Positions 17,924 through 25,924 of a stretch of DNA of 64,000 nucleotides are shown piece after piece (position 1 is the first letter of the stretch; each line of letters opens with the position of its first letter). This DNA is from Nostoc sp. 'Peltigera membranacea cyanobiont' N6. GTDB taxonomy: Bacteria; Cyanobacteriota; Cyanobacteriia; Cyanobacteriales; Nostocaceae. Location: the NCBI RefSeq assembly GCF_002949735.1, contig NZ_CP026681.1:4613501-4677500 (forward strand), given 5' to 3'. The position numbers and the translations under genes are program-made. Below the pieces are notes generated by a model, which searched no databases, was not told the origin of the DNA, and saw nothing but the letters and a program-made list of their open reading frames with translations.

Positions 17924-17938
17924 GTAACAAGTTGCTAC
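17924..17938 (+). promoter_or_regulatory. NtcA-like near-palindrome upstream of nifH
   Basis: The 15-mer GTAACAAGTTGCTAC is nearly palindromic and lies about 100 bp upstream of the nifH ATG. The classical NtcA site is GTA-N8-TAC; here the spacing is nine, so the match is imperfect. No convincing -10 box was seen at the usual distance. Confidence 0.25.
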
Positions 17939-18039
17939 ACGTCAACGCCAACAGGCTCTACTTCCCTACGTTCCAAGGGTGAATATCTCATATCAAGCTT
18001 CCAAACCCATCAATTAAATCATTGTAGGAAAACACAACC

Positions 18040-18930
18040 ATGACTGACCCAAAAATTAGACAAATAGCTTTCTATGGTAAAGGCGGTATTGGTAAATCTA
18101 CCACCTCTCAAAACACCCTAGCAGCAATGGCAGAAATGGGTCAGCGCGTGCTGATTGTTGGTTGCGACCCCAAAGCTGACTCTACCCGTTTGATGCTACA
18201 CAGTAAAGCTCAAACAAGCGTTCTTCAATTAGCTGCTGAACGTGGCGCTGTAGAAGATATTGAACTCGAAGAAGTAATGCTGACCGGTTTCCGGGATGTA
18301 CGTTGTGTGGAGTCTGGTGGCCCTGAACCTGGTGTAGGTTGCGCCGGTCGTGGTATTATCACCGCTATCAACTTCTTAGAAGAAAACGGTGCTTACAAAG
18401 ATGTTGACTTTGTAAGTTACGACGTTTTGGGTGACGTTGTGTGCGGTGGTTTCGCTATGCCTATCCGTGAAGGTAAGGCACAAGAAATCTACATCGTTAC
18501 CTCTGGTGAAATGATGGCGATGTATGCTGCTAACAACATTGCTCGTGGTGTTCTCAAATATGCTCACACTGGCGGTGTGCGCTTGGGTGGTTTGATTTGT
18601 AACAGCCGTAACGTTGACCGGGAAATCGATCTTATCGAAACCCTGGCAAAACGCTTGAACACCCAAATGATTCACTACGTACCTCGTGACAATATTGTGC
18701 AACACGCAGAATTGCGTCGCATGACTGTTAACGAGTATGCGCCTGACAGTAACCAAGCTAATGAATATCGGACATTAGGTACAAAGATCATCAACAACAA
18801 GAATCTGACTGTCCCCACACCTATTGAGATGGAAGAGTTAGAAGATTTGTTGATTGAATTCGGTATCCTCGAAAGCGAGGAAAATGCTGCAATGCTGATT
18901 GGTAAGACTGCTACTGAAGCACCTGTATAG
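18040..18930 (+). CDS. nifH: Nitrogenase iron protein (dinitrogenase reductase), isolated copy
   Basis: The 296-residue protein is full length for NifH. It has the P-loop YGKGGIGKST, the switch residues of VGCDPKADSTRL, the two [4Fe-4S] cysteines in GVGCAGRG and DVVCGGFAMP, and the Arg that follows the first cysteine and is the ADP-ribosylation site in other bacteria. It hydrolyses ATP and passes electrons to the dinitrogenase. The ATG follows TAGGAAAACACAACC. No nifD, nifK, nifB, vnf or other nitrogen-fixation gene is within this window, so this is likely a second copy (nifH2 or vnfH type). A strong terminator and a CRISPR array follow at once. Confidence 0.95.
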   Translation: MTDPKIRQIAFYGKGGIGKSTTSQNTLAAMAEMGQRVLIVGCDPKADSTRLMLHSKAQTSVLQLAAERGAVEDIELEEVMLTGFRDVRCVESGGPEPGVGCAGRGIITAINFLEENGAYKDVDFVSYDVLGDVVCGGFAMPIREGKAQEIYIVTSGEMMAMYAANNIARGVLKYAHTGGVRLGGLICNSRNVDREIDLIETLAKRLNTQMIHYVPRDNIVQHAELRRMTVNEYAPDSNQANEYRTLGTKIINNKNLTVPTPIEMEELEDLLIEFGILESEENAAMLIGKTATEAPV

Positions 18931-18951
18931 TATCAATTAAATAATGGTCTA

Positions 18952-18976
18952 GGGTGGGCACTAAGCCCACCCTTTT
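18952..18976 (+). terminator. Rho-independent terminator of nifH
   Basis: A perfect 8-bp GC-rich stem GGGTGGGC / GCCCACCC with a 5-base loop, followed by TTTT. It starts 22 bp after the nifH stop and ends 10 bp before the first CRISPR repeat. On the minus strand no T-tract follows, so it probably does not stop transcripts coming from the array. Confidence 0.88.
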
Positions 18977-18986
18977 CCCAATTATT

Positions 18987-20902
18987 GTTTCAATCCCTAA
19001 TAGGGATTTTGATGAATTGCAATGGAGTTTAGATGCCAAGATATCGCCACTTTGGATTTGTTTCAATCCCTAATAGGGATTTTGATGAATTGCAATTCAG
19101 ATTCCGACTTTTGGAAAGAATCGGTTCTACCGTTTCAATCCCTAATAGGGATTTTGATGAATTGCAATTTTAGAAGAAAGAAAATCTCCGCAACGATTGC
19201 TTAGTTTCAATCCCTAATAGGGATTTTGATGAATTGCAATAGACACAGAGAGGGCTTTTTAGCGGGAATTCATCAGTTTCAATCCCTAATAGGGATTTTG
19301 ATGAATTGCAATAAGCAATCAATCGAAGTAAGCCCAGAACTAGCCTCGTTTCAATCCCTAATAGGGATTTTGATGAATTGCAATCCTCCATCCCTTTTTA
19401 AATTCCTCCAATTTAGATGTTTCAATCCCTAATAGGGATTTTGATGAATTGCAATTATGATATTTTTACTGCTCAGAATGGTAGTGAAAAGTTTCAATCC
19501 CTAATAGGGATTTTGATGAATTGCAATTTAACCAAATGCCCAAACTCGATCTCAAGCCGGGAGAAGTTTCAATCCCTAATAGGGATTTTGATGAATTGCA
19601 ATTATCTTTGTCTGGGAGTAATTGCGATCGCCCTTTCAGTTTCAATCCCTAATAGGGATTTTGATGAATTGCAATTCGGACTCAGTAACGAGCGCATTGC
19701 CAGCGCCCAGTTTCAATCCCTAATAGGGATTTTGATGAATTGCAATGTCGTTACATTATTTGGTCGTGTTGCCGGGTCGTTTCAATCCCTAATAGGGATT
19801 TTGATGAATTGCAATTTTTCCGGTCGAGTCGCACGAGTGGTATCGCTGTTGTTTCAATCCCTAATAGGGATTTTGATGAATTGCAATTTGGGTCGAGAAA
19901 CGGGAAATCCCGGTACCGGATGAGTTTCAATCCCTAATAGGGATTTTGATGAATTGCAATCCTCGCCGCAAGCTCGATTGCGAGAAATTCGGGTAATTGG
20001 TTTCAATCCCTAATAGGGATTTTGATGAATTGCAATCTGAAGACATCAACAATTAAGCCAAGTTTTGCCGTTTCAATCCCTAATAGGGATTTTGATGAAT
20101 TGCAATCAGAACCGATTGAGGTAGAAGAGCCGATCATTCGTTTCAATCCCTAATAGGGATTTTGATGAATTGCAATCAGCGATCGCGTCCTCTTCACTAA
20201 TATCCTGCAATCGCTCGTTTCAATCCCTAATAGGGATTTTGATGAATTGCAATTTGCATTGCGTTTCCAAAATGCAAAGGAGGCGTGAGATGTTTCAATC
20301 CCTAATAGGGATTTTGATGAATTGCAATTAAAAAGGTGGAGTCATTATGCCAATAATCGGTTTGTTTCAATCCCTAATAGGGATTTTGATGAATTGCAAT
20401 TACTGCAATCTAAACGGGTTCCGTCACAGTCACAAACGTTTCAATCCCTAATAGGGATTTTGATGAATTGCAATTCGATATAATTCAAGCTTACTACTCA
20501 TACTATGCTGTTTCAATCCCTAATAGGGATTTTGATGAATTGCAATGCATAGATATGAAATTTGGGATTAATATGTTAGGAGTTTCAATCCCTAATAGGG
20601 ATTTTGATGAATTGCAATGTTTGTAATAATCTCGATGTTGTGCCAATCTATGTTTCAATCCCTAATAGGGATTTTGATGAATTGCAATTTATTGTCAGCC
20701 TTGGAACATTAGCAACTTTCACGTTTCAATCCCTAATAGGGATTTTGATGAATTGCAATTCAAAAACATCATCATCTTTAATGTCTATGTAGTTGTTTCA
20801 ATCCCTAATAGGGATTTTGATGAATTGCAATTAAAATTTCCCCGTATTCAGCAGTGTCAATGCTGGTTTCAATCCCTAATAGGGATTTTGATGAATTGCA
20901 AT
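18987..20902 (-). CRISPR. CRISPR array, 27 identical 37-bp repeats and 26 spacers (type I-D)
   Basis: Repeats begin on the plus strand with GTTTCAATCCCTAATAGGGA and end with GATGAATTGCAAT. They carry an internal palindrome ATCCCTAATAGGGAT. By direct reading, repeat starts are 18987, 19060, 19132, 19204, 19276, 19348, 19419, 19491, 19566, 19639, 19710, 19779, 19851, 19924, 20000, 20070, 20140, 20217, 20292, 20364, 20438, 20510, 20582, 20652, 20723, 20795 and 20866. Spacers are 32-40 bp, mostly 34-36. I orient it to the minus strand because cyanobacterial I-D crRNA 5' handles end in GAAAC, the cas genes lie on that strand, and the leader side then abuts cas2. No repeat is degenerate, not even the leader-distal one. 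Confidence 0.97.
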
Positions 20903-21170
20903 GGCAGGAGGCTGAAACCCAAGCTGTATTTAGTTTTCAAGGTGCAGTTTCGCGGTTCAAGGGCAATCATAGCATTAGAGAATTCGTTTGGAAAGAGCGT
21001 CAGGAAAATTTAAAGGCTGAAATCGTTTTTTGATAAGCATTTCAGAGATTGCGCGGATGAGGATTAGGCAAATAATGGGTTGAAAGCCTTGCTGTACTTG
21101 GGATAGAAGCACTTTTTTGGGGCTGTGAAATTTGTACACCTACCCCTCCGCGCATTTGAGATGCAAGAAC
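20903..21170 (-). promoter_or_regulatory. CRISPR leader between cas2 and the array
   Basis: 268 bp with no gene lie between the array end and the cas2 stop. On the minus strand a TATGAT -10-like box is at 20966-20971, about 64 bp before the first repeat. A 7-bp inverted pair GCGCGGA / TCCGCGC at 21051-21057 and 21147-21153 brackets the outer part of the leader. New spacers should enter at 20902. Orientation is inferred from the repeat ending and not from expression data. Confidence 0.65.
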
Positions 21171-21458
21171 CTAGCTAGAAAGAGACTCAGCAAAGAAAAT
21201 TGTTTCGTCTCGTGGCTGTTCTCCGCCAATACGTTCGATTTTTCCCTGACAGCAGCCACAGAGAAAATAAAAGCGCACGCTATCGGTGTCGGGTTTAATC
21301 AATTTGGCCAAACGCGATCGCAGTTTAGCATACTGAGTGAGAGTGATATCGCACTCAAACACACTCAGTTGCATCCATTGTCCGTAAGACTTGAGAATGG
21401 AATGGATTTTAGTTCGACGCTTATCTTCTGGAATGTCGTAGCTGACAACAATATACAT
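21171..21458 (-). CDS. cas2: CRISPR-associated endonuclease Cas2
   Basis: The 95-residue protein has the Cas2 ferredoxin-like fold start MYIVVSYDIPEDKRRTKIHS with the conserved Asp at residue 8, and the later strand SVRFYFLCGCCQGKIERIGG. It is normal length. With Cas1 it forms the spacer-integration complex. It starts 7 bp after the cas1 stop and is the last gene of the minus-strand cas operon, directly before the leader. Confidence 0.96.
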   Translation of the reverse strand: MYIVVSYDIPEDKRRTKIHSILKSYGQWMQLSVFECDITLTQYAKLRSRLAKLIKPDTDSVRFYFLCGCCQGKIERIGGEQPRDETIFFAESLSS

Positions 21459-21465
21459 GGGAAAG

Positions 21466-22470
21466 TTATTTGAGAACTAAGGGGGGATATTTATCGATTT
21501 CATTCATGAGGTACTTACTCAATAACCTCGCCTGAATTTCAAAGGATTTTTGGTAGGTGCATTTAGTTCCCATGACTGGATGTTTGAATTCCGATTGTTT
21601 CTTTTGTTCGTAGGCGCGGAGAAATGTATGCAGTCCTTCTTTGGTTAAAGACACAGCACCACTGAGCGGTTCGGTGGTAAAGTCAGCTAAGGTTAGCGAT
21701 CGCTTGTTAATTAGCGACAACACTACAGCATCCACTATTAAGGGACGAAATTCTTCCATCAAGTCTAAGGCTAGGGAAGGTCTACCATAACGTTCGACAT
21801 GTAAGTATCCTAGATAAGGATCGAAGCCGACTATATTTAAAGCACTTTGCACATCATGACGTAGTAATGAATACCCAAAACTCAGTAAAGCGTTAACTGG
21901 ATCGGTTGGTGGGCGGCGGTTTCTGGCTTCAAATCGGAATTCTGGGGTTTTGATTAGCTGTTGAAAACAACCGAAATAAGCTGCACTACCCGCACCTTCT
22001 AAGCCTCTGAGGGAATCAATACTGCTAGTTTTTTCGATTGGTGCGATCGCGTTTTCTAATCGAGTGATGTTATTATTCAGGTCAGTATCAGGATGTTCTC
22101 GCTGAGTGCGAAGTAAGCTATGACGGTAATTTTTCAATTTACCGCGCACAAATCCCCGAACTAAATGTATTGCTGATTGTGATTCTCCCACAGCTTGCCA
22201 TTGGGCTTTCCGAACAAAGATATTTTTGGTAACTTCTGGTTCTAAACGTCCTAAATATCGTCCATTTTGGGTGAGAAATGTTAAACAAATATGACGATCT
22301 AAAAGTTCACTGACGACGGCGGGAGAAATAGTAGCCCGTCCTAGTACTACAATCCCTTCTAGTTTAATTAAAGGGATATCCATGATAGTTTTTTGTTCAG
22401 CTTTGACGGTGAGACGTTCGTCAACTTTGCCGATAAAAGCGTCAGCTTGTGTTACGTAAAGTGTTCCCAT
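21466..22470 (-). CDS. cas1: CRISPR-associated integrase Cas1
   Basis: The 334-residue protein opens MGTLYVTQADAFIGKVDERL. The helical C-terminal domain has the metal ligands in GLEGAGSAAYFG (Glu about 158), GYLHVERYGRPSLALDLMEE (His about 224) and the Glu pair near 239-240 in LMEEFRP. All expected catalytic residues are present and the length is normal, so adaptation should be functional. It inserts new spacers at the leader end with Cas2 and probably uses Cas4 for PAM-aware trimming. It is followed by cas2 with a 7-bp gap. Confidence 0.97.
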   Translation of the reverse strand: MGTLYVTQADAFIGKVDERLTVKAEQKTIMDIPLIKLEGIVVLGRATISPAVVSELLDRHICLTFLTQNGRYLGRLEPEVTKNIFVRKAQWQAVGESQSAIHLVRGFVRGKLKNYRHSLLRTQREHPDTDLNNNITRLENAIAPIEKTSSIDSLRGLEGAGSAAYFGCFQQLIKTPEFRFEARNRRPPTDPVNALLSFGYSLLRHDVQSALNIVGFDPYLGYLHVERYGRPSLALDLMEEFRPLIVDAVVLSLINKRSLTLADFTTEPLSGAVSLTKEGLHTFLRAYEQKKQSEFKHPVMGTKCTYQKSFEIQARLLSKYLMNEIDKYPPLVLK

Positions 22471-22560
22471 TTTTGATTTTTCCTAGTAATAATCTGGGTT
22501 TGAGGAAATATAATTCGATCCGGTTAGCAAGGGTTGTTGGTGTAGATCATTGGTCTTTTA

Positions 22561-22585
22561 AGACGCGATGAATCGCCGTCTCTAC
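22561..22585. repeat. Dispersed palindromic repeat (AGACGCGAT...ATCGCCGTCTCTAC)
   Basis: A short semi-palindromic filler inside the 158-bp gap between cas1 and cas4. Related copies lie at 46413-46439 and, inverted, at 46458-46480. It shows that intergenic repeats have invaded the cas operon without breaking its genes. Confidence 0.7.
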
Positions 22586-22628
22586 ATGATGGGTTTGGGA
22601 TTATCTGAAAACTGTATTAGGGTATGAT

Positions 22629-23222
22629 TTAATTGACTTCTTGATAACTTTTGACTTTATCAGTGGCTTTGGGCAAACATTGCGAATAAAGGCTGCATCC
22701 TTGGCAGCGTTTGCTGTAAACTGGTTTTGGCATTGCTCCGGTTTCTAAGAGATTTGTGACAGATTGAATAGTAGCGATCGCACTTTGCCGTAACTCTGCA
22801 TTAATCTCTACCAATTGCCGTTGATGGGAGTGGGCATAATAGATATATCCAGTGTTAACAGTTTCTCCTGTCATCTCTTCTAAACATAAGGCTTGGGCGC
22901 AAACTTGCAACTCATCGTTATCCCATTCACCTTTGCGTCCCCGTTTGTATTCAACTGGATAAATTTCACCTGATTCAGCTTCAATTAAATCAGATTTTCC
23001 GATGAGTTTGTATTGCTCAGACTTCAGCCAAATTGCTCGAATCTGCCAAGTTTCTCCTCGTTGCACATCGCTTGTCGTGTGGACGCGATCGTGTAATGTT
23101 GTGCCTTCAATTGTGTATTGATTATCGGTAAACTCCCCTGCACAAAACATCCGCCAACAGCGATGCGGACAATAGGCATATTGATTCAATGCCGCAATAG
23201 AAATGTATTCGGTTTGGTTCAT
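22629..23222 (-). CDS. cas4: CRISPR-associated exonuclease Cas4
   Basis: The 197-residue RecB-like nuclease has an iron-sulphur pair at the N-terminus (YCPHRCW), further cysteines at the C-terminus (RCQGCSLYSQCLP), and the PD-(D/E)XK core GKSDLIEA with IYPVEYKRG. It processes prespacer ends and helps choose the PAM side during adaptation. It lies between cas6 and cas1, the usual place in type I-D loci. The 30-bp gap to cas6 suggests co-transcription. Confidence 0.94.
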   Translation of the reverse strand: MNQTEYISIAALNQYAYCPHRCWRMFCAGEFTDNQYTIEGTTLHDRVHTTSDVQRGETWQIRAIWLKSEQYKLIGKSDLIEAESGEIYPVEYKRGRKGEWDNDELQVCAQALCLEEMTGETVNTGYIYYAHSHQRQLVEINAELRQSAIATIQSVTNLLETGAMPKPVYSKRCQGCSLYSQCLPKATDKVKSYQEVN

Positions 23223-23252
23223 AACTTAGGTAGTTTTAAATGATGTTTGAAA

Positions 23253-24086
23253 TTAGGGAGAATATAGCCGCCGCGTCATTCCCATGCCCATTGTTGTTTT
23301 GCGACCAATTCCTGCATACAAAGCAAAGTCAGCTAAAGCGTTAATTTGCTTAATTTGAATCGGTTCAATTGCTCCCAAAATCTTGTAGTTAACTTCGCCA
23401 AGAATGCCAATGAATTTACTACGAGAGTCTGCTAATATTTCTGTGTGAATGTTGACAAAAGAAGGAAATATTGACTCGATCGCAATCTGAGATAATTCTA
23501 TGCCACTGTATTTATTCCACCGCGAAAGTAGGGAATTAAAGACAGATTCTCTGGTAGGAAGAGTACTGTCATACTGTCCTTGACGGAAGGCGGTAGGTGT
23601 GGAGAAGCTAAGGTTAATGGAAGAATTGCGATCGCTAGCTTGTTCGTATAATTGAGCATAAGTACTGGCATTAGCCCAAGGTTGAATAGATTGGGGTGTG
23701 CCTTGAATGCTGGTAATATACAAGTCAGCCGGGCCAAGATGCCAAGGGCGATTGGGATTAAGATTTAGCCAGAGTTGGGTAAGTTGGCTAAATAGAGTGT
23801 CGTCTAATAAAGAGATGCGCCACCAACAAGGAGTTCCGACGGGAATGGGTTCTTGATGAGAGTATTGCAATTGAGATCCTCTTTTACCCCCCTTGAAATA
23901 ACTGTCAATTTGTAGGGGGGAGAGGGTGAAAGCTTTGTCTGCGGTGGAATCGTGGAGGCGATCGCCTAATGTTCTATCTACGGAACTAACGAGTGTTAAA
24001 AATAAAGCATGAAGATGTCTGCCAGTAAGATACTGGGAAGGTATAGGAGACTGGGGAAGCAAATTTAATACTAAGCTATGAGGCAT
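23253..24086 (-). CDS. cas6: CRISPR-associated endoribonuclease Cas6 (type I-D)
   Basis: The 277-residue protein begins MPHSLVLNLLPQSPIPSQYL, continues through the RAMP fold (SPLQIDSYFK, YSHQEPIPVG) and ends with the glycine-rich loop YAGIGRKTTMGMGMTRRL that binds the repeat hairpin. It cuts the precursor transcript in the repeat to give crRNAs. Its first codons overlap the end of the upstream 2OG oxygenase gene by 11 bp, so the two are probably translationally coupled. Confidence 0.93.
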   Translation of the reverse strand: MPHSLVLNLLPQSPIPSQYLTGRHLHALFLTLVSSVDRTLGDRLHDSTADKAFTLSPLQIDSYFKGGKRGSQLQYSHQEPIPVGTPCWWRISLLDDTLFSQLTQLWLNLNPNRPWHLGPADLYITSIQGTPQSIQPWANASTYAQLYEQASDRNSSINLSFSTPTAFRQGQYDSTLPTRESVFNSLLSRWNKYSGIELSQIAIESIFPSFVNIHTEILADSRSKFIGILGEVNYKILGAIEPIQIKQINALADFALYAGIGRKTTMGMGMTRRLYSP

Positions 24087-24696
24087 ACTTTTTTTGCTTT
24101 TTTGTAGACTGAGTGCTTCTTGACTCTACAGTGTACTCAGGAATTTCCTGGAGTTCAGCTTCACTCAAACTATACTGTTCACAAACGAGACTGAGGCGAT
24201 TTCCTGGGGTTTTGACAGCGTTAACCGAATGGGTTAAATCACCTTGAAAATAAACTAAAGTATTGAATTGGGGCTTAATTTGCCCAAGTTGGCGTTTGTG
24301 CGATCGCAATACCAGTTCTCCCCCTTCCATATCCGCAGGTACGCGCACATAGAGGACACTGACAACCGCAGGCGGTTCAATGGTTTTGGAGTAAGAACGC
24401 AAAGAGCGATCGATGTGCGGATCGACACGGGAGCCTTCTTTGAGTTGTAAAGGATTGAGGTAAAAAGCATTACAATTCGGTTGGAGAGCCAAATCGAGGT
24501 AAGGTTTGAAGTAGGGAAACTGCTGTTCTACTTTTGGTAATCCAGAACGCTGAAATACTACAGAAAATCCTTTAGTGGCGACAAAATCGCGGTTGAGGTT
24601 GTTGATAGCAAAGTAAGGACAAGCTTGGATTTCTCCCCACAAGTTGTTTAGGTAATCGCTGGGGAAGGCGTTGGTTTGTTGTTGATAGTGTTTCAC
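24076..24696 (-). CDS. 2OG-Fe(II) oxygenase (prolyl-4-hydroxylase-like) embedded in the cas operon
   Basis: The 206-residue protein has the double-stranded beta-helix core of P4H-like dioxygenases. The Fe ligands His94 and Asp96 are in VDPHIDRSLRSY, His156 is in GDLTHSVNAV, and the 2-oxoglutarate Arg167 is in PGNRLSLVCEQY. All are intact. It overlaps cas6 by 11 bp on the same strand and begins the cas6-cas4-cas1-cas2 sub-operon. Such enzymes hydroxylate proteins, peptides or nucleic-acid bases. A role in type I-D immunity is not established; it may be a modifier of a Cas protein, of RNA, or a co-transcribed passenger. Divergent from it, after 109 bp, is an unrelated small gene. Confidence 0.85.
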   Translation of the reverse strand: MKHYQQQTNAFPSDYLNNLWGEIQACPYFAINNLNRDFVATKGFSVVFQRSGLPKVEQQFPYFKPYLDLALQPNCNAFYLNPLQLKEGSRVDPHIDRSLRSYSKTIEPPAVVSVLYVRVPADMEGGELVLRSHKRQLGQIKPQFNTLVYFQGDLTHSVNAVKTPGNRLSLVCEQYSLSEAELQEIPEYTVESRSTQSTKKQKKYAS

Positions 24697-24805
24697 GGGG
24701 GATAGAGGAGCGATCGCTGAATGTGGTATCTAAAATTTTAAAGACTGTCGAGTGATGATAGTAGTATTCTTTTAAGTTAGAAAAACTACATAAGGAGAAA
24801 GAGCA

Positions 24806-25216
24806 ATGAGAATTGATGATTATAATGCAGCAAAGGCACTAACTGAAAAACTCAAAGAGAACTTACCCATTAAAGCACGAGCAGGCAAGGAGTTTTTGAA
24901 GACATTAAAGCAAAAAGGAGTAAACGCCGATCCAGACAGAGAATTTGAAATTGATTTCGTTGGCTATTCAGGAGATGAAGGCGGGATTATGTGCGGACTA
25001 AAAGAGCCAAATAATCCCGAAAGTAAAGAACAATATGTTTCTTCTATTACTCACCTAAAGATTGATCCTAATCATTCTCTAGCTACTGAAGTACAGACTT
25101 ACCAACGCCAGCGAATACGTAAACTAATGTTGCAAGATTCCAGAGGTTTTAAAGCTGAATTAATGACACTAGAGCCGCGAAAAAATAAAAGCCGTAGTAA
25201 AGGTTTTGGGAAGTGA
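24806..25216 (+). CDS. 136-residue conserved-looking hypothetical, opposite strand inside the cas locus
   Basis: The protein starts MRIDDYNAAKALTEKLKENL with an excellent ribosome binding site (AAGGAGAAAG). It is charged, has no membrane segment, contains IDFVGYSGDEGGIMCGLKEP and SSITHLKIDP, and ends in a basic tail RKNKSRSKGFGK. I do not recognise the domain. It runs against the cas genes and its stop codon directly abuts the csc1 stop (25216/25217) with no spacer. It splits the cas genes into an effector block (cas3', cas10d, csc2, csc1) and a processing/adaptation block. It could be an insertion or a local regulator. Confidence 0.7.
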   Translation: MRIDDYNAAKALTEKLKENLPIKARAGKEFLKTLKQKGVNADPDREFEIDFVGYSGDEGGIMCGLKEPNNPESKEQYVSSITHLKIDPNHSLATEVQTYQRQRIRKLMLQDSRGFKAELMTLEPRKNKSRSKGFGK

Positions 25217-25924
25217 TTAACTCCGAAACAGATATTCTATCCGAACTGGAATTTTTAAGTTTTGAATGCCATCAAATTGATAGTATTGACCTCGCATTTG
25301 GACATTCTGAATTAAGCTAACTGGAGGCATATTCACAACGTCATAGCTAATCACTTGATTGGTGAACATTACATCTAAAGGATTTAATGGATGTGTACAA
25401 GTGAATATACCTTCAGAAATTTTATGTTTCGGTAATTGTTCAACTGTAACTTCAGCCTTGCTCATCCATTTACCCAAGCGAATCCACCTTGGTAGTTTGA
25501 GTTCTTTTTGAGATATGACAAAAAACTCAAATTTACTTTCTGCTGCTATTTCCTTTGCTCTGCCAAAACTAGGGATATTTTTCTGTGTTTTCTCCATTTC
25601 AACGTGGTAGTTGTTGTTAGCATACTTCCAGGTGTTGAGGATAGAAGAATGATTGAGCGATCGCGCCGGAGTTACGTAAATTCCTTGTTGATTTAGTGGC
25701 GTTAAATGCTCCTCATATTTTGGCACTTGTTCGGGGCAAAAATAGCGATAGGAATGTTCTTCAGCAACGGTAGTAGAGTAGATTTGGCTATCAACTAAAC
25801 CCAGTGCATAACAAAGAGCGTAATTATGAATTATTGGCTCTGTTTCATACAATCGCCCGATTTCACGAGTTGCGAAATAAAGGCTGTCGTGCAACTCTAA
25901 TTGACAACGGGAAATAAACACCAT
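25217..25924 (-). CDS. csc1: Type I-D Cascade subunit Csc1 (Cas5d-type)
   Basis: The 235-residue protein begins MVFISRCQLELHDSLYFATR and has LYETEPIIHNYALCYALGLV, the pattern of Csc1/Cas5. It caps the 5' handle of the crRNA in the I-D effector complex. The start codon overlaps the csc2 stop by one base, so the two are coupled. The 3' end abuts the convergent 136-residue gene with no space, leaving no room for a terminator between them. Confidence 0.92.
   Translation of the reverse strand: MVFISRCQLELHDSLYFATREIGRLYETEPIIHNYALCYALGLVDSQIYSTTVAEEHSYRYFCPEQVPKYEEHLTPLNQQGIYVTPARSLNHSSILNTWKYANNNYHVEMEKTQKNIPSFGRAKEIAAESKFEFFVISQKELKLPRWIRLGKWMSKAEVTVEQLPKHKISEGIFTCTHPLNPLDVMFTNQVISYDVVNMPPVSLIQNVQMRGQYYQFDGIQNLKIPVRIEYLFRS

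Larger units (their letters stand above)
16770..18039. other. Gene-poor region upstream of nifH with coding-like fragments
   Basis: This 1.27-kb stretch holds no intact gene I can support. A 47-codon frame at 17038-17181 (MVFIGIKTVKTQKDFKTSLR...), a frame with LQKAITLGVWEERLLVQ near 17260-17400, and another with VADFWNANFKQNGVVPQ near 17410-17510 are short and interrupted. They look like decayed coding sequence and not functional ORFs. The promoter and leader of nifH lie in the last 150 bp. Confidence 0.5.

Noticed and set aside
18040..18930. Part of a complete nif operon
   Set aside because: No nifD, nifK or other nif genes are found on either side in the window; upstream is debris, downstream a terminator and CRISPR.
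19417..19923. Open frames of up to 168 codons across the CRISPR array (FQSLIGILMNCN repeats)
   Set aside because: They are translations of the CRISPR repeat itself; no ribosome binding site and no coding conservation is expected.
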